Assembly: GCA_937927975.1 (NCBI GenBank)
Contig: CALEZT010000201.1
Span: forward strand, 1-51,113
Reading direction: 5' to 3'
DNA length: 51,113 nt
DNA from: an uncultured Phycisphaerales bacterium
Lineage (GTDB): Bacteria; Planctomycetota; Phycisphaerae; Sedimentisphaerales; Anaerobacaceae
Positions within the stretch are counted from its first letter, which is position 1. The number at the start of each line of letters is the position of its first letter. Below the pieces are notes generated by a model. The model was not told the DNA's origin, did no database searches, and saw only the letters and a program-made list of their open reading frames with translations. Below are positions 7,076 through 15,398 of the stretch, piece after piece. The translations under genes were made by a program, and so were the position numbers.

Positions 7076-9220
7076 CTACCCGAGAACGGAATGACCCTTG
7101 GGTTTTGTGTGAGTGAGCGGACGAAACCGATAGCCTGTCTGTTCCGCCGAACGGAGTGCGGCTACGGTCTCTTCGTGGAATCTCTCCTGAGCGCGCACCG
7201 CCCGTCCCTTGCGGGGCACCGGCCTGTATTTTCCGTCGGGCAGCAGTTCCCAGGCCTTGACGTTGTCCTCGAAGTACACGCCGAGCATCTCGATCAGACG
7301 CTGGCGGATCCGGGCGTCGCGGATGGGAAAGAGGATCTCGAGCCTGCGGTCGAGGTTGCGCTTCATCCAGTCGGCGCTGGCCAGGTAGACCTCGTCATGT
7401 CCGCCGTTGGCGAAGTAGTAGATGCGGGAATGCTCGAGAAAACGATCGACGATCGAGCGAACGTGGATCGTCTCGGACAGCCCCTTGATCCCCGGCCGGA
7501 GGCAACAGATGCCACGGACAGTCAGCAAGATTCTGACGCCGGCCTGGCTGGCTTTGCACAGGGCCTTGCAGATCCCCTTGTCCTCGAGCGCGTTGAGTTT
7601 GGCCATGATCAGGCCGGGCCGGTCCGGAGTGGAGACCTGGATCTCCCGTTCGATCAGTTCCGTGAATCGCCTGCGGAGGTCGGTCGGCGCGATCGTCAAC
7701 TGCCGCCATTCGACCGTCTCCGACAGTCCCGTGAGCAGATTGAAGAACGCCGCGACATCCGAGGCAAGCTCCTCATTGGAGGTCATCAACCCCAGATCGG
7801 TATATTGCCTGGCGGTCTTCTCGTTGTAGTTGCCGGTCGCCAGATGCACGTACCGTCGAATCCGGCCGGCCTCCCGGCGAATGACGAGCAGTGCCTTGGC
7901 GTGGGTCTTGAAGCCTGCGATCCCGTAGATCACGTGGCACCCCGCGTCCTCCAGGCGTCGAGCCCAGATCACGTTCTTGGCCTCGTCGAACCGCGCGCGG
8001 AGCTCGACCAGCACGGTCACTTCCTTGCCCGTCTCGGCCGCGCGGGCAAGACTGCGGACAATCGGCGACTCGGCGCTGGGTCGATAGAGCGTCTGCTTGA
8101 TCGCCAGGACCTGCGGATCCAGGGCGGCCTCCGTGACGAGCTCGACCACCGGATCGAACGTTTCGTAGGGGTGGGACAACAGTACGTCGTGGTCCTGCAT
8201 CGCGGACCACAAGTCCTGTGCCCCGGCAAGGTCCCGAGGCGTCTGCGGCGGCCAGTCGGGCACGGTGAGACTCGGAGGCGACGGGAAGGCCAGCATCTGC
8301 ATGAGCGCCTTGGAGTCCAGCAGACCGTCGATCTCGTAGATCTGCTCGGGACACAACGCCATCGAAGTCGTGAGCCACTTCAGGATGTGAGGGTCGGGAC
8401 GAGCGCTGATTTCCAGCCGCACTGCGTCCCTCCGTCGGCGCGAAATCACCGCGTCCTGGATCGTTTCGAGGAGGTCTTCGTCCCGGGCGTCCTGAACCGA
8501 CACGTCTCCATCGCGTGTGATGCGGAACACGGCGGAGGCAAGCAACTGGCGCCCCCCAATGAGAGTCCCGGCGTGGTCGAGCAGGATCTCCTCCAAAGGT
8601 GCGACGAACGTGCCGTTGTCCGATGGGATGTTCACGAACCGGGGGAACAGGCCCGGCACCGGAACCACGACCAGCTTCGGCGCAGCCTCCCTTTCCAGCG
8701 AACCGCTGACGAGAAACGCCACGAACAACTGAAGTCCCGCCAATAAGGGGCACGGTTGGATTTCCTCCACGGCCATGGGCGTCAGCACAGGGAGCACCTC
8801 GGACGAGAAGAACCTCGCCAGGAACTCCCGCTGCTTGGGAACCCAATCCCCTCTGCGGACGACGGACAGACCCTGGCCGGCAAGCTGTGACAGCACTTCT
8901 CCGACCGTGGCGGTTTGCTGTGCGACCATCGCCCGGATGCGTTCGGCGATGAGAGACAACTGCTGCGAGACCGTCAGCCCGCTGGGATCCCGCTTGCGGA
9001 TGCCGGCGGCCTTCTGTCGGTAGAGATCCGCTACACGGATCATGAAGAACTCGTCGAGATTGGAACTGACGATGGAGAGGAACTTCAGTCGTTCCATGAG
9101 CGGCAGTTCCTCGCAGCGGCCCTGCTGAAGGACCCTGTCGTTGAACTCGAGCCAGCTCAGTTCCCGGTTGAGCAGGATATCGGAAGACTCCGTGTTTTTT
9201 TCTGCCATGGTTGTGTCCAT
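7076..9220 (-). CDS. ppk1: Polyphosphate kinase 1
   Basis: 714 aa, full length for PPK1, which reversibly moves the terminal phosphate of ATP onto polyphosphate. Visible in order are the N-domain signature NRELSWLEFNDRVLQ (about residue 18), the head-domain core LSHPYETFDPVVELV and AIKQTLYR, the FKTHAKALLV segment whose His corresponds to the autophosphorylated His435 of E. coli, LATGNYNEKTARQYTDLGL, and a second catalytic His in FLEHSRIYYF followed by SADWMKRNLDRRLE. The frame opens 2 bp after the ppx stop. GAGG abuts the ATG at 9220, so the ATG at 9208 (12 nt from GAGG) may be the real start. It is the last gene of the polyphosphate operon. Confidence 0.95.
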   Translation of the reverse strand: MDTTMAEKNTESSDILLNRELSWLEFNDRVLQQGRCEELPLMERLKFLSIVSSNLDEFFMIRVADLYRQKAAGIRKRDPSGLTVSQQLSLIAERIRAMVAQQTATVGEVLSQLAGQGLSVVRRGDWVPKQREFLARFFSSEVLPVLTPMAVEEIQPCPLLAGLQLFVAFLVSGSLEREAAPKLVVVPVPGLFPRFVNIPSDNGTFVAPLEEILLDHAGTLIGGRQLLASAVFRITRDGDVSVQDARDEDLLETIQDAVISRRRRDAVRLEISARPDPHILKWLTTSMALCPEQIYEIDGLLDSKALMQMLAFPSPPSLTVPDWPPQTPRDLAGAQDLWSAMQDHDVLLSHPYETFDPVVELVTEAALDPQVLAIKQTLYRPSAESPIVRSLARAAETGKEVTVLVELRARFDEAKNVIWARRLEDAGCHVIYGIAGFKTHAKALLVIRREAGRIRRYVHLATGNYNEKTARQYTDLGLMTSNEELASDVAAFFNLLTGLSETVEWRQLTIAPTDLRRRFTELIEREIQVSTPDRPGLIMAKLNALEDKGICKALCKASQAGVRILLTVRGICCLRPGIKGLSETIHVRSIVDRFLEHSRIYYFANGGHDEVYLASADWMKRNLDRRLEILFPIRDARIRQRLIEMLGVYFEDNVKAWELLPDGKYRPVPRKGRAVRAQERFHEETVAALRSAEQTGYRFRPLTHTKPKGHSVLG

Positions 9221-9222
9221 CC

Positions 9223-10908
9223 TCAGCCCGTCGCTTCGATGTGCACATCGAGACCGTAAATGTCGGTGAACAGGTCCGCTTTCTCCGCAAGGGATCGGCG
9301 TTCCATGATCAGGTCGGGACTGCCCTCGACGATGAGGGTCAGTCCGTCATTGCCGACGCGACATTGGAAGTCCTGGATCTGCTGCGTACGGTTCACATCC
9401 AGAGCGACGGCGATTCGCAGAATGGCCGCGAGTTTGCTGACGATCATCCGGCGTTCCCGCGACATGCTCATGTAGTCAATGTGGGACGGCTCGGGACAAC
9501 TCCGGCGATGGTAACGCGCGATGTTGGCCACCATGACCAGTTCGTCCTGGGTCAGACCGAGGATCTCGGAATGCATGATGAGATAGCAACTGTGCTTGTG
9601 ACGAGCCCGACTGGACACGAACGACCCGATCTCGTGCAGCAAGGCAGCCACTTCGAGCAACAATCGATGGCGTTTCCCCAGGCGGTGCTCAACGGCCAAC
9701 TGATCGAACAGTTTCGCGGCCAGCCTGCGCGTGTGCTCGGCGTGGACGCTGTCCGTCCGGTACTTCTGGCCGATGGCCTGGGCCGACTGGAGGACCTCGT
9801 CATCAAGGGAATCGGCTTCGTGGCCGGGGGCACTCGTGACCAGATCGTGGAGAATGCCGTCTCGTATGGAAGCGCCGGTGACGATCATCTCCTTGACCCC
9901 GGTCGCCTTCAGAAGAGCCTGGTATACCAGCAACGCCGGGACGATCGTCTCGGCGTCGGTGAAGGGAAGGCTGTACGCTCTGGCCAGTTCGTCGGCGGTG
10001 CAGCCTTGTCGGGCGTTGAGCCATGCGTCCAGCGCCTCCTTCGGCACCGTCCGCAATCCGGCGTCATCCCGCGGCTTGCCAACCTGTGCGGCGATCCACC
10101 GTGCATCGCCACCGACGCCGATGAACGTCTGCACGTTCCGCAGCGGGAAGATCCCTCGAATGGTGGAGATGGCATTGGTCGCCTGCTGGCGGATCAGCTT
10201 GGCGGCGCGCTCGGCCGCCATGGCTGCGGTGGACAGGACGACCTGCATTCGAACTGAGCCGATGGGGATGCTCTGGGATGCTGCGATCTGGCCGTCGTGA
10301 AGCAGGTTCATGAGGGTGCCGCCTCCGCCGACCTCGGCGACCAGAGTGTCGCCTTGCTTGAAGAGCGTTTCGCCGGCCATCTGGCGGACTGCGGAGACTA
10401 CGAGCCGTCCTTCCTCCGCCACGCTGAGGATCGATACTTCGAGCCCGGTGGCCATCAGAATTCGGCCGACAAACGTGTTCCCGTTGGAGGCCTCCCGCAG
10501 CGCCGTCGTGGCCACCGCCCGGAGGCGTCCGACGCCGTACGTGTTGAGCATGTAGCGATAGTCGCGAAGGATGGAAATCGCGGTTCGCATCGTCTCAGGA
10601 CGAAGTCGTCCCGTGCGGAACGCGTCTTGTCCCAGACGGACCGCCCGCCAGAGCCGCTCCAGGACCTCCAGCTCGCCGTTCGGCAGCATCTGCGCGATCG
10701 CCATGCGGATGGCATTCGAACCGATGTCGATGACCGCCAGCACCTCCGGCACGGCGGCAGGAGTCTGGGCAGTCTGCGATGCACTACCTGATGAGGACGG
10801 CATGCCGGATGCGGAGACGCTTCGTTCCGCGGTTCCGAGAATGCCGCGGATGTCCTTGCCCGGCAGAACCACCAAATCGCTGTCTGAAGTTGTCTTCAAC
10901 GACGTCAT
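9223..10908 (-). CDS. ppx: Exopolyphosphatase / pppGpp phosphohydrolase (Ppx/GppA) with C-terminal HD domain
   Basis: 561 aa. Residues 1-55 are low-complexity (S/T/A/P). The ASKHA-fold phosphatase follows: AVIDIGSNAIRMAIAQ (phosphate 1 loop), RLRAVATTALREASN, VAEVGGGGT (phosphate 2 loop) and FIGVGGDARW. A C-terminal HD-type domain begins near residue 385 (HAEHTRRLAAKLFDQL, VAALLHEIGSFV, HKHSCYLI). It should release phosphate from polyphosphate and perhaps act on pppGpp. The long N-terminal extension is unusual and might be over-extended. Gaps are 62 bp from the upstream phosphoesterase-HD gene and 2 bp to ppk1, so synthesis and degradation enzymes are co-expressed. Its HD region resembles those of two other proteins in the same operon. 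Confidence 0.92.
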   Translation of the reverse strand: MTSLKTTSDSDLVVLPGKDIRGILGTAERSVSASGMPSSSGSASQTAQTPAAVPEVLAVIDIGSNAIRMAIAQMLPNGELEVLERLWRAVRLGQDAFRTGRLRPETMRTAISILRDYRYMLNTYGVGRLRAVATTALREASNGNTFVGRILMATGLEVSILSVAEEGRLVVSAVRQMAGETLFKQGDTLVAEVGGGGTLMNLLHDGQIAASQSIPIGSVRMQVVLSTAAMAAERAAKLIRQQATNAISTIRGIFPLRNVQTFIGVGGDARWIAAQVGKPRDDAGLRTVPKEALDAWLNARQGCTADELARAYSLPFTDAETIVPALLVYQALLKATGVKEMIVTGASIRDGILHDLVTSAPGHEADSLDDEVLQSAQAIGQKYRTDSVHAEHTRRLAAKLFDQLAVEHRLGKRHRLLLEVAALLHEIGSFVSSRARHKHSCYLIMHSEILGLTQDELVMVANIARYHRRSCPEPSHIDYMSMSRERRMIVSKLAAILRIAVALDVNRTQQIQDFQCRVGNDGLTLIVEGSPDLIMERRSLAEKADLFTDIYGLDVHIEATG

Positions 10909-10970
10909 AGTTCACCCATTCGCCTCAATCATGCGACCGATCGCCTGGGACGTCTTCGCACCGTCATCAT

Positions 10971-12335
10971 TCAATGCTTCGACGCCTTCACGCGCACTTT
11001 GATATCGCAATCCCGACCCCAGACCGCTTCGAGCAGGTCGGCCTTCTTCTTCGCGGCGGCCATTTCCTCGTCCGACGACTCGTCGGCCTCGCATACCATG
11101 CCGATGCTCTGTTTCGACACCTCGCATCGGACCGCCCGGACCAGGCTCAAATGGCTGCGGTCCAATCCATCCGCCACGCGGAGGATCCCCGCCAACACGC
11201 CAACGCGACGCTGATCGGCGGCAGCCAGGTTGCCGAAGTATTTGTGCTCCGGATCGGGCAAGGCCCCGCGGTGGTAGCGGGCGATCAGTCCGACGATCGT
11301 TCGCTCCCGTCGCTCGAACGGAAGCCGCGGGTCCGCGATAATCAGCTCGAGCGCCCTCTTGTGGTGAGATTGCCGGCCGTCGATCCATCCAATATCGTGC
11401 AGAATCGCTCCGTACTGAAGCCAGAGCCTCTCCTGCGGCCCCATCCCGTGAAGATCCTTCAACTGATCGAACAGTTCGACGGCCAGACGGGTCACCTGAT
11501 GGGTGTGTTCCTGTTCATACCGGCAGCTTCTGGCCATCGCCAGGACCGCATCCATCGCCTTGCCGGCCTCGATCTGCGGCTCATCGGTCCGGAGTGGATC
11601 GAGGCTCCTGGCTTTGCGGAACACCTCCACGAAACTCTCCGGCAACCCGGCCGCGTGGACCGCCCGGGCGACGCGGTCGATGTCGTATTCGATGCGACGG
11701 TGGCCTGCCTTCAGGCCTCTGGCGGAGAATTCCAGCAGAGCGTAGCAGGCCCGCCAGTCGCCGCCCTCGGGTCGCCCGGCGCTGCCTGGATTGACGAACC
11801 ACGTGCCGCCCGCCTGCCTGACAAACGCTTCATGTGAGTGACCGCACAGGACGATTCCGGCGCCGGCCATCGTCGCCAATTCCTCCAGCCGCCGGTCCGG
11901 GGTCTCCGATCCGAGCGGTTCGTCGATCGCCGCGGGGCTGCCGTGCACCAGAAGGACCGTGCCGTTGTCGGCTTCCAGTCTGGCTTGTTCGGGCAGCGAA
12001 TCGAGAATCGCCCGCCCTCGGCGGGACAAATGCTCGTGATTCCACTGAAATGCGGCGTACTTTTCAGGCATTTTCGTGTGCTTCCATCGGTTGCACTTTT
12101 CCTCAAAGGCAAGGACCTTCCGATCGTAGTTGCCAATCACGCTCGTTGCATTCACTTCGCATAGTTTCTCGATGACTTCGTTGGGGAACGGCGCATATCC
12201 CAAAACGTCGCCGAGATTCCAGATCTCGATAGCGTCGTTGCGCCGCGCATCCTCGATGCAGGCCTCCAGCGCCGGGAGGTTCCCATGGATGTCACTGACC
12301 AGCGCAATCCGTCCGGTCTTGCATTTCTTCGACAT
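10971..12335 (-). CDS. Metallophosphoesterase fused to a Ppx/GppA-type HD domain
   Basis: 454 aa. Residues 1-215 are a calcineurin-like phosphoesterase of the YfcE/MJ0936 type. It has SDIHGN (D15, H17), NLGDVLGY (D43), IGNYD (N69), VHGSP and CGHSHEAF, then FVNPGSAGRPEG. Residues about 265-450 match the HD domain found at the C-terminus of Ppx: HTHQVTRLAVELFDQL, ILHDIGW, SHHKRALELI, ARYHRGALPDPEHKYF and LRVADGLDRSHL. Both halves keep apparent metal ligands. The ASKHA half of Ppx is absent, so this is a domain swap and not a degraded ppx. The start lies inside the 3' end of the CHAD gene (44-bp overlap), suggesting coupled translation. A phosphate-ester or polyphosphate/nucleotide substrate is inferred. 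Confidence 0.85.
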   Translation of the reverse strand: MSKKCKTGRIALVSDIHGNLPALEACIEDARRNDAIEIWNLGDVLGYAPFPNEVIEKLCEVNATSVIGNYDRKVLAFEEKCNRWKHTKMPEKYAAFQWNHEHLSRRGRAILDSLPEQARLEADNGTVLLVHGSPAAIDEPLGSETPDRRLEELATMAGAGIVLCGHSHEAFVRQAGGTWFVNPGSAGRPEGGDWRACYALLEFSARGLKAGHRRIEYDIDRVARAVHAAGLPESFVEVFRKARSLDPLRTDEPQIEAGKAMDAVLAMARSCRYEQEHTHQVTRLAVELFDQLKDLHGMGPQERLWLQYGAILHDIGWIDGRQSHHKRALELIIADPRLPFERRERTIVGLIARYHRGALPDPEHKYFGNLAAADQRRVGVLAGILRVADGLDRSHLSLVRAVRCEVSKQSIGMVCEADESSDEEMAAAKKKADLLEAVWGRDCDIKVRVKASKH

Positions 12336-13362
12336 CGATCCCTCTATCCTTCAGTTCCTCGCATGGCAGGTCCGTTGCGCCTCCATGGGATTGCAGGATG
12401 CCCTCGAGTGCTTCCCAGAGATCCTTCGCGTCCGATCGCCTCCAGTACTCGATGAGTTCGTCGAAGACCTGTCGGCGATGGCTCAGACGTTCGGCGCGGA
12501 CGAAGAGCAATCCCGGCCGCAGCCGATTGAACGGCCGGCTCTGGCCGTAGTACTCGATTGTCGCCAGGCGTTCTTCTTCCAGGAGCTTGTCGATATCCTG
12601 GACCCAAACGTCGCAATCGTGGATGTCGCCCAGGAATGCCTGCGCCTGTTTGACGATCTTGATGACGTCGGCCAGTCGTCCTTCGTACGCCGGATCGCAG
12701 ATTTCCAGCGTATACCGCAGTTTCTTGGCCGCAATCCGCAGAAGGTGGTGGCCGTGAATGTCCTGGGGATCATCTAGCGACGGTTCGCAGGCGGTCACTT
12801 CCTTTCTCCGGGTGGCAATGTGGGAGGCGGCCATCTTATGAACGTACGGACTGCACACGCCTGTGTCGTGCTCCCCCATCGCAAAGAGAGTCTCCTCCAG
12901 GCGGCCATACATCTCCGCCAGCGTGTTCCTTCGGTTCAGCTTGTCGAGTACGCCGATCACCTCCGGTTGCAGAGCCATTCGATTCTGGCGCAACCGAAGG
13001 ACAAGCCGCTCGATGCCTGGTCGATGCGTCTTGTCTTTCTCATCCAGTTGGGAAAGAAACTCGACGATGAACTGGATCTGGACGTCCTTGTCGCGTGCGG
13101 TGCCGAGTTCCCGGGTCAGTTTCTTGACCTGACGTTCCCAGCGGGCCAGCTTCCTGGGTTCGAAGCAGTCGCAGAACATTCGCAGGGCCGCGCGGATACG
13201 CCGCGACGCAACTCTCGCCTGGTGCACCGGTTCGATGTCCTCGTTGAGTCGCACCCCCCGCAACTCGCTTCGCAGGATGTCCAGTTGCTCCCGCAGATAT
13301 CGGCAAGCCAGAAGTTGATAACTCGGATCGACTGCCATCATGGAATCAAACCCTGTTCCCAT
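12292..13362 (-). CDS. CHAD-domain protein (polyphosphate-associated)
   Basis: 356 aa from the ATG at 13362. The open frame extends to a GTG at 13398, and an ATG at 13341 is also possible, because no candidate has a strong ribosome site. The body is one all-alpha CHAD domain with the expected basic and His pattern: PVHQARVASRRIRAALRMF, WERQVKKLTRELGTARDKDVQ, HLLRIAAKKLRYTLEI, and FLGDIHDCDVWVQDIDKLL. CHAD domains are known to bind polyphosphate and are often encoded beside ppk or CYTH genes. Its position second in a ppk1/ppx operon agrees with that. It may target or tether polymer granules. Its 3' end overlaps the phosphoesterase-HD gene by 44 bp. Confidence 0.88.
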   Translation of the reverse strand: MGTGFDSMMAVDPSYQLLACRYLREQLDILRSELRGVRLNEDIEPVHQARVASRRIRAALRMFCDCFEPRKLARWERQVKKLTRELGTARDKDVQIQFIVEFLSQLDEKDKTHRPGIERLVLRLRQNRMALQPEVIGVLDKLNRRNTLAEMYGRLEETLFAMGEHDTGVCSPYVHKMAASHIATRRKEVTACEPSLDDPQDIHGHHLLRIAAKKLRYTLEICDPAYEGRLADVIKIVKQAQAFLGDIHDCDVWVQDIDKLLEEERLATIEYYGQSRPFNRLRPGLLFVRAERLSHRRQVFDELIEYWRRSDAKDLWEALEGILQSHGGATDLPCEELKDRGIDVEEMQDRTDCAGQ

Positions 13363-13545
13363 TTCTCGCCAAACGCGGCGATTCTTCCCTAAAACCACAC
13401 GGTCGGCGTTCTGTTTCCCCGAGTCTCGACGCTATCGAGATCCTCGAGCGAAAGAGGGATCCTGCCGCACATGCTATGGACCATAGAGAATGGTAAGACA
13501 TCCCACGTCGAATCCTGCAGAATGCTGGGGTTCCGTTTGTTGTGT

Positions 13546-14190
13546 TCAGTCGGAGCAAGCGTACGCCAGGGAAGCGTCCGGGTCAAGAGCGGAGATGAAG
13601 CCCCGCGGATCGATCGACACATGAACGCAGATCCGTCTGCCGAAGACTTGCTCGAACAGGTCGGCCTTGGCAAGGACCCCTTCGACGCTCAAAACATCCC
13701 GGCTGACGATCCGCAGAACCACATTGCGCCGCCGGACGTCGCATCGAAGACCCTCGACGAGCCGGGAGTGCCCCTTGTCCAGTCCGTCGGCCAGACGCAG
13801 CAGAGCCGCCAGCTTTCTCACATAGAGTCGAGCGTCCCGATCCAAATCGGCAAAGTACTTGTGATCGTCGTGGGGAAGCGAACCGCGGTGATAGCGAGCC
13901 ACCAGACCGATGAGGACGCGTTCCTCCCTGCGGAATGGCAGGTCGCAGGTGTCGATGATGATATCCCTGGCCAGCTTGTGATGGCTCTTGCGGTCTTGCG
14001 CCTTGGCGACGTCGTGCAGCAGCGCCGCAGCCCGCAGCCAGATCCTCTCGGTGTTGCCCATGCCGTGCCACGGCTGAAGCTGATCGAACAACGTGAGGGC
14101 CATCCTGCTTACTTGGCGGGCATGATCGATGTCCGCGTCGAACGATTCGCCAAACTCCGCCACGGCGTTGAAGATCTCGATACTTCTCAA
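13546..14190 (-). CDS. Stand-alone HD-domain protein related to the Ppx C-terminus
   Basis: 214 aa. The start is TTG at 14190, supported by AAAGGGG with a 6-nt gap; no ATG or GTG nearby has a comparable site. The protein is a single HD-type domain: DHARQVSRMALTLFDQL, LLHDVAKAQDRKSHHKLARDII, ARYHRGSLPHDDHKYF and LRLADGLDKGHSRLV. It shares these blocks almost word for word with the C-terminal half of the phosphoesterase-HD fusion two genes later and more weakly with Ppx. That points to duplication inside the operon. It is the first gene after Pho box C. HD domains usually hydrolyse phosphate esters, often nucleotides; here the substrate or an effector-binding role is not known. Confidence 0.82.
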   Translation of the reverse strand: MRSIEIFNAVAEFGESFDADIDHARQVSRMALTLFDQLQPWHGMGNTERIWLRAAALLHDVAKAQDRKSHHKLARDIIIDTCDLPFRREERVLIGLVARYHRGSLPHDDHKYFADLDRDARLYVRKLAALLRLADGLDKGHSRLVEGLRCDVRRRNVVLRIVSRDVLSVEGVLAKADLFEQVFGRRICVHVSIDPRGFISALDPDASLAYACSD

Positions 14191-14371
14191 GAACGACCCC
14201 TTTTCATCTGTGCCTTACTGTCGGCCACCGACCGCTATTTCTGTATCGGGCATGCTCCCGAAAACCTTCATCTTTTTGACTCTTCTTGCCCTGGACTGCC
14301 ACCTCCCTATCCTTGCACCTGCCATTCCCTGATCTGTCGCGGTACCCTCCGCGACAGCACTCTTCTCTTAA
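14191..14371 (-). other. Leader region of the polyphosphate operon
   Basis: The untranslated stretch between promoter C and the TTG start at 14190 is about 175 nt. It contains the stem-loop at 14334-14357 and no recognisable riboswitch or leader peptide. Confidence 0.5.
14334..14357 (-). other. 5' stem-loop in polyphosphate operon leader
   Basis: CTGTCGCGG (14334-14342) and CCGCGACAG (14349-14357) make a perfect 9-bp stem with a 6-nt loop. On the minus strand it begins about 8 nt after the predicted transcription start. A position this close to the 5' end fits transcript stabilisation or protein binding better than termination. Confidence 0.55.
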
Positions 14372-14425
14372 ATCATTACCGCGCGTGCGTTTACGCATAG
14401 TTAGTCATGCGTTAATTCTCTGTTA
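14372..14425 (-). promoter_or_regulatory. Pho-box promoter C (polyphosphate operon)
   Basis: Minus-strand cores TAAC (14425), TAAC (14414), TAAC (14403) and AAAC (14392) are exactly 11 bp apart. The -10 candidate is AATGAT (14377-14372) after an 11-bp gap, or TAATGA one base earlier. Three identical TAAC cores make this one of the clearest boxes. Confidence 0.8.
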
Positions 14426-14466
14426 GGCCGCACACGTCCGCCAGACTCTTTCGCTCTGGGCGGCGC

Positions 14467-14485
14467 GGGGCGTATAATACGCCCC
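14467..14485 (+). promoter_or_regulatory. Palindrome centred on a TATAAT -10 box upstream of ppk2
   Basis: GGGGCGTAT and ATACGCCCC flank a single A, giving a perfect 19-bp palindrome that contains TATAAT at 14473-14478. ppk2 starts 62 bp beyond it. No good -35 hexamer or plus-strand Pho box is visible. The palindrome looks like an operator over the promoter; which protein would bind is unknown. Confidence 0.55.
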
Positions 14486-14547
14486 GTCTTCGCCAGCCCG
14501 GCGACAGAGGCAAAGCACATGGAATCAATAGGAATGAAAGGTGGCAG

Positions 14548-15357
14548 ATGAGATTCAGCGAGCGATTCAGGGTGCGGCCCGGCAAGAAGGTTCGGCTGGG
14601 GAATTGGGACCCGGACGACACGGCGGGCTTCCCCGACAAGGACTCGGTGCAAGCCAGAGGCGAAAAATATCTCAGGCGTCTCTCGGAACTGGAGTATGTC
14701 CTGTACGCCGAGAACAGACGATCCGTGCTCGTTGTCCTGCAGGCCATGGACGCCGGAGGAAAAGACGGCGCTATCCGACATATCACCGGTCCTTTGAATC
14801 CTCAAAGTTCCAAGGTGATTTCGTTCAAGACGCCCAGCGAGGAGGAACTGGCCCACGATTTTCTCTGGCGCGTTCATTACGTCACGCCCCGCAGGGGCGA
14901 GATCCGCATCTTCAATCGCTCGCACTACGAGGATGTCCTGATCGCAAGGGTTCATAATCTGGTCCCGCAGGCAGTCTGGTCGAAGCGCTATGACCAGATC
15001 AACGCGTTCGAGAAGATCCTGGCCCAAAACGACACGCTGGTCCTGAAGTTCTATCTGCACATCAGCAAAGACGAGCAGTTGGAGCGGTTCCGGGCTCGGA
15101 TCGAGGATCCCTCCAAGAATTGGAAGCTCAATCCGTCTGACTTCGAGGATCGAAAACGCTGGGACGACTATATCCGCGCCTACGAAGCCGTTCTGAGCAA
15201 GTGCAGCACGCCACAGGCCCCATGGTACATCATTCCCGCCAACAAGAAGTGGTTCCGCAACTATGCCATTGCGGAAATCCTCGTTGAGCATCTGTCCTCA
15301 CTGCGCATGACATTCCCCAAGCCGGCGGTCGATCTCTCGAAGATCGAGCTGGAGTAG
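14548..15357 (+). CDS. ppk2: Polyphosphate kinase 2 family protein
   Basis: 269 aa, the usual size of a single-domain PPK2, which moves phosphate between polyphosphate and nucleotides. The Walker A segment is QAMDAGGKDGAIRHI (G70-G74), followed by FNRSHYEDVLIARVH and, in the lid region, YDQINAFEKIL. DRKRWDDYIRAYEAVLSKCSTPQAPWYIIPANKKWFRN is the conserved C-terminal block (in the protein it spans roughly residues 195-235). The sequence resembles the class I/III group, but class and direction cannot be settled by eye. AAGGTGG lies 3-5 nt before the ATG. The gene stands alone, divergent from the polyphosphate operon and convergent with the Tat-PHP gene 41 bp away. Confidence 0.93.
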   Translation: MRFSERFRVRPGKKVRLGNWDPDDTAGFPDKDSVQARGEKYLRRLSELEYVLYAENRRSVLVVLQAMDAGGKDGAIRHITGPLNPQSSKVISFKTPSEEELAHDFLWRVHYVTPRRGEIRIFNRSHYEDVLIARVHNLVPQAVWSKRYDQINAFEKILAQNDTLVLKFYLHISKDEQLERFRARIEDPSKNWKLNPSDFEDRKRWDDYIRAYEAVLSKCSTPQAPWYIIPANKKWFRNYAIAEILVEHLSSLRMTFPKPAVDLSKIELE

Positions 15358-15398
15358 TGGAGGGGACGCTGCGATCGCCATTCCATCCCGGCTGAATG

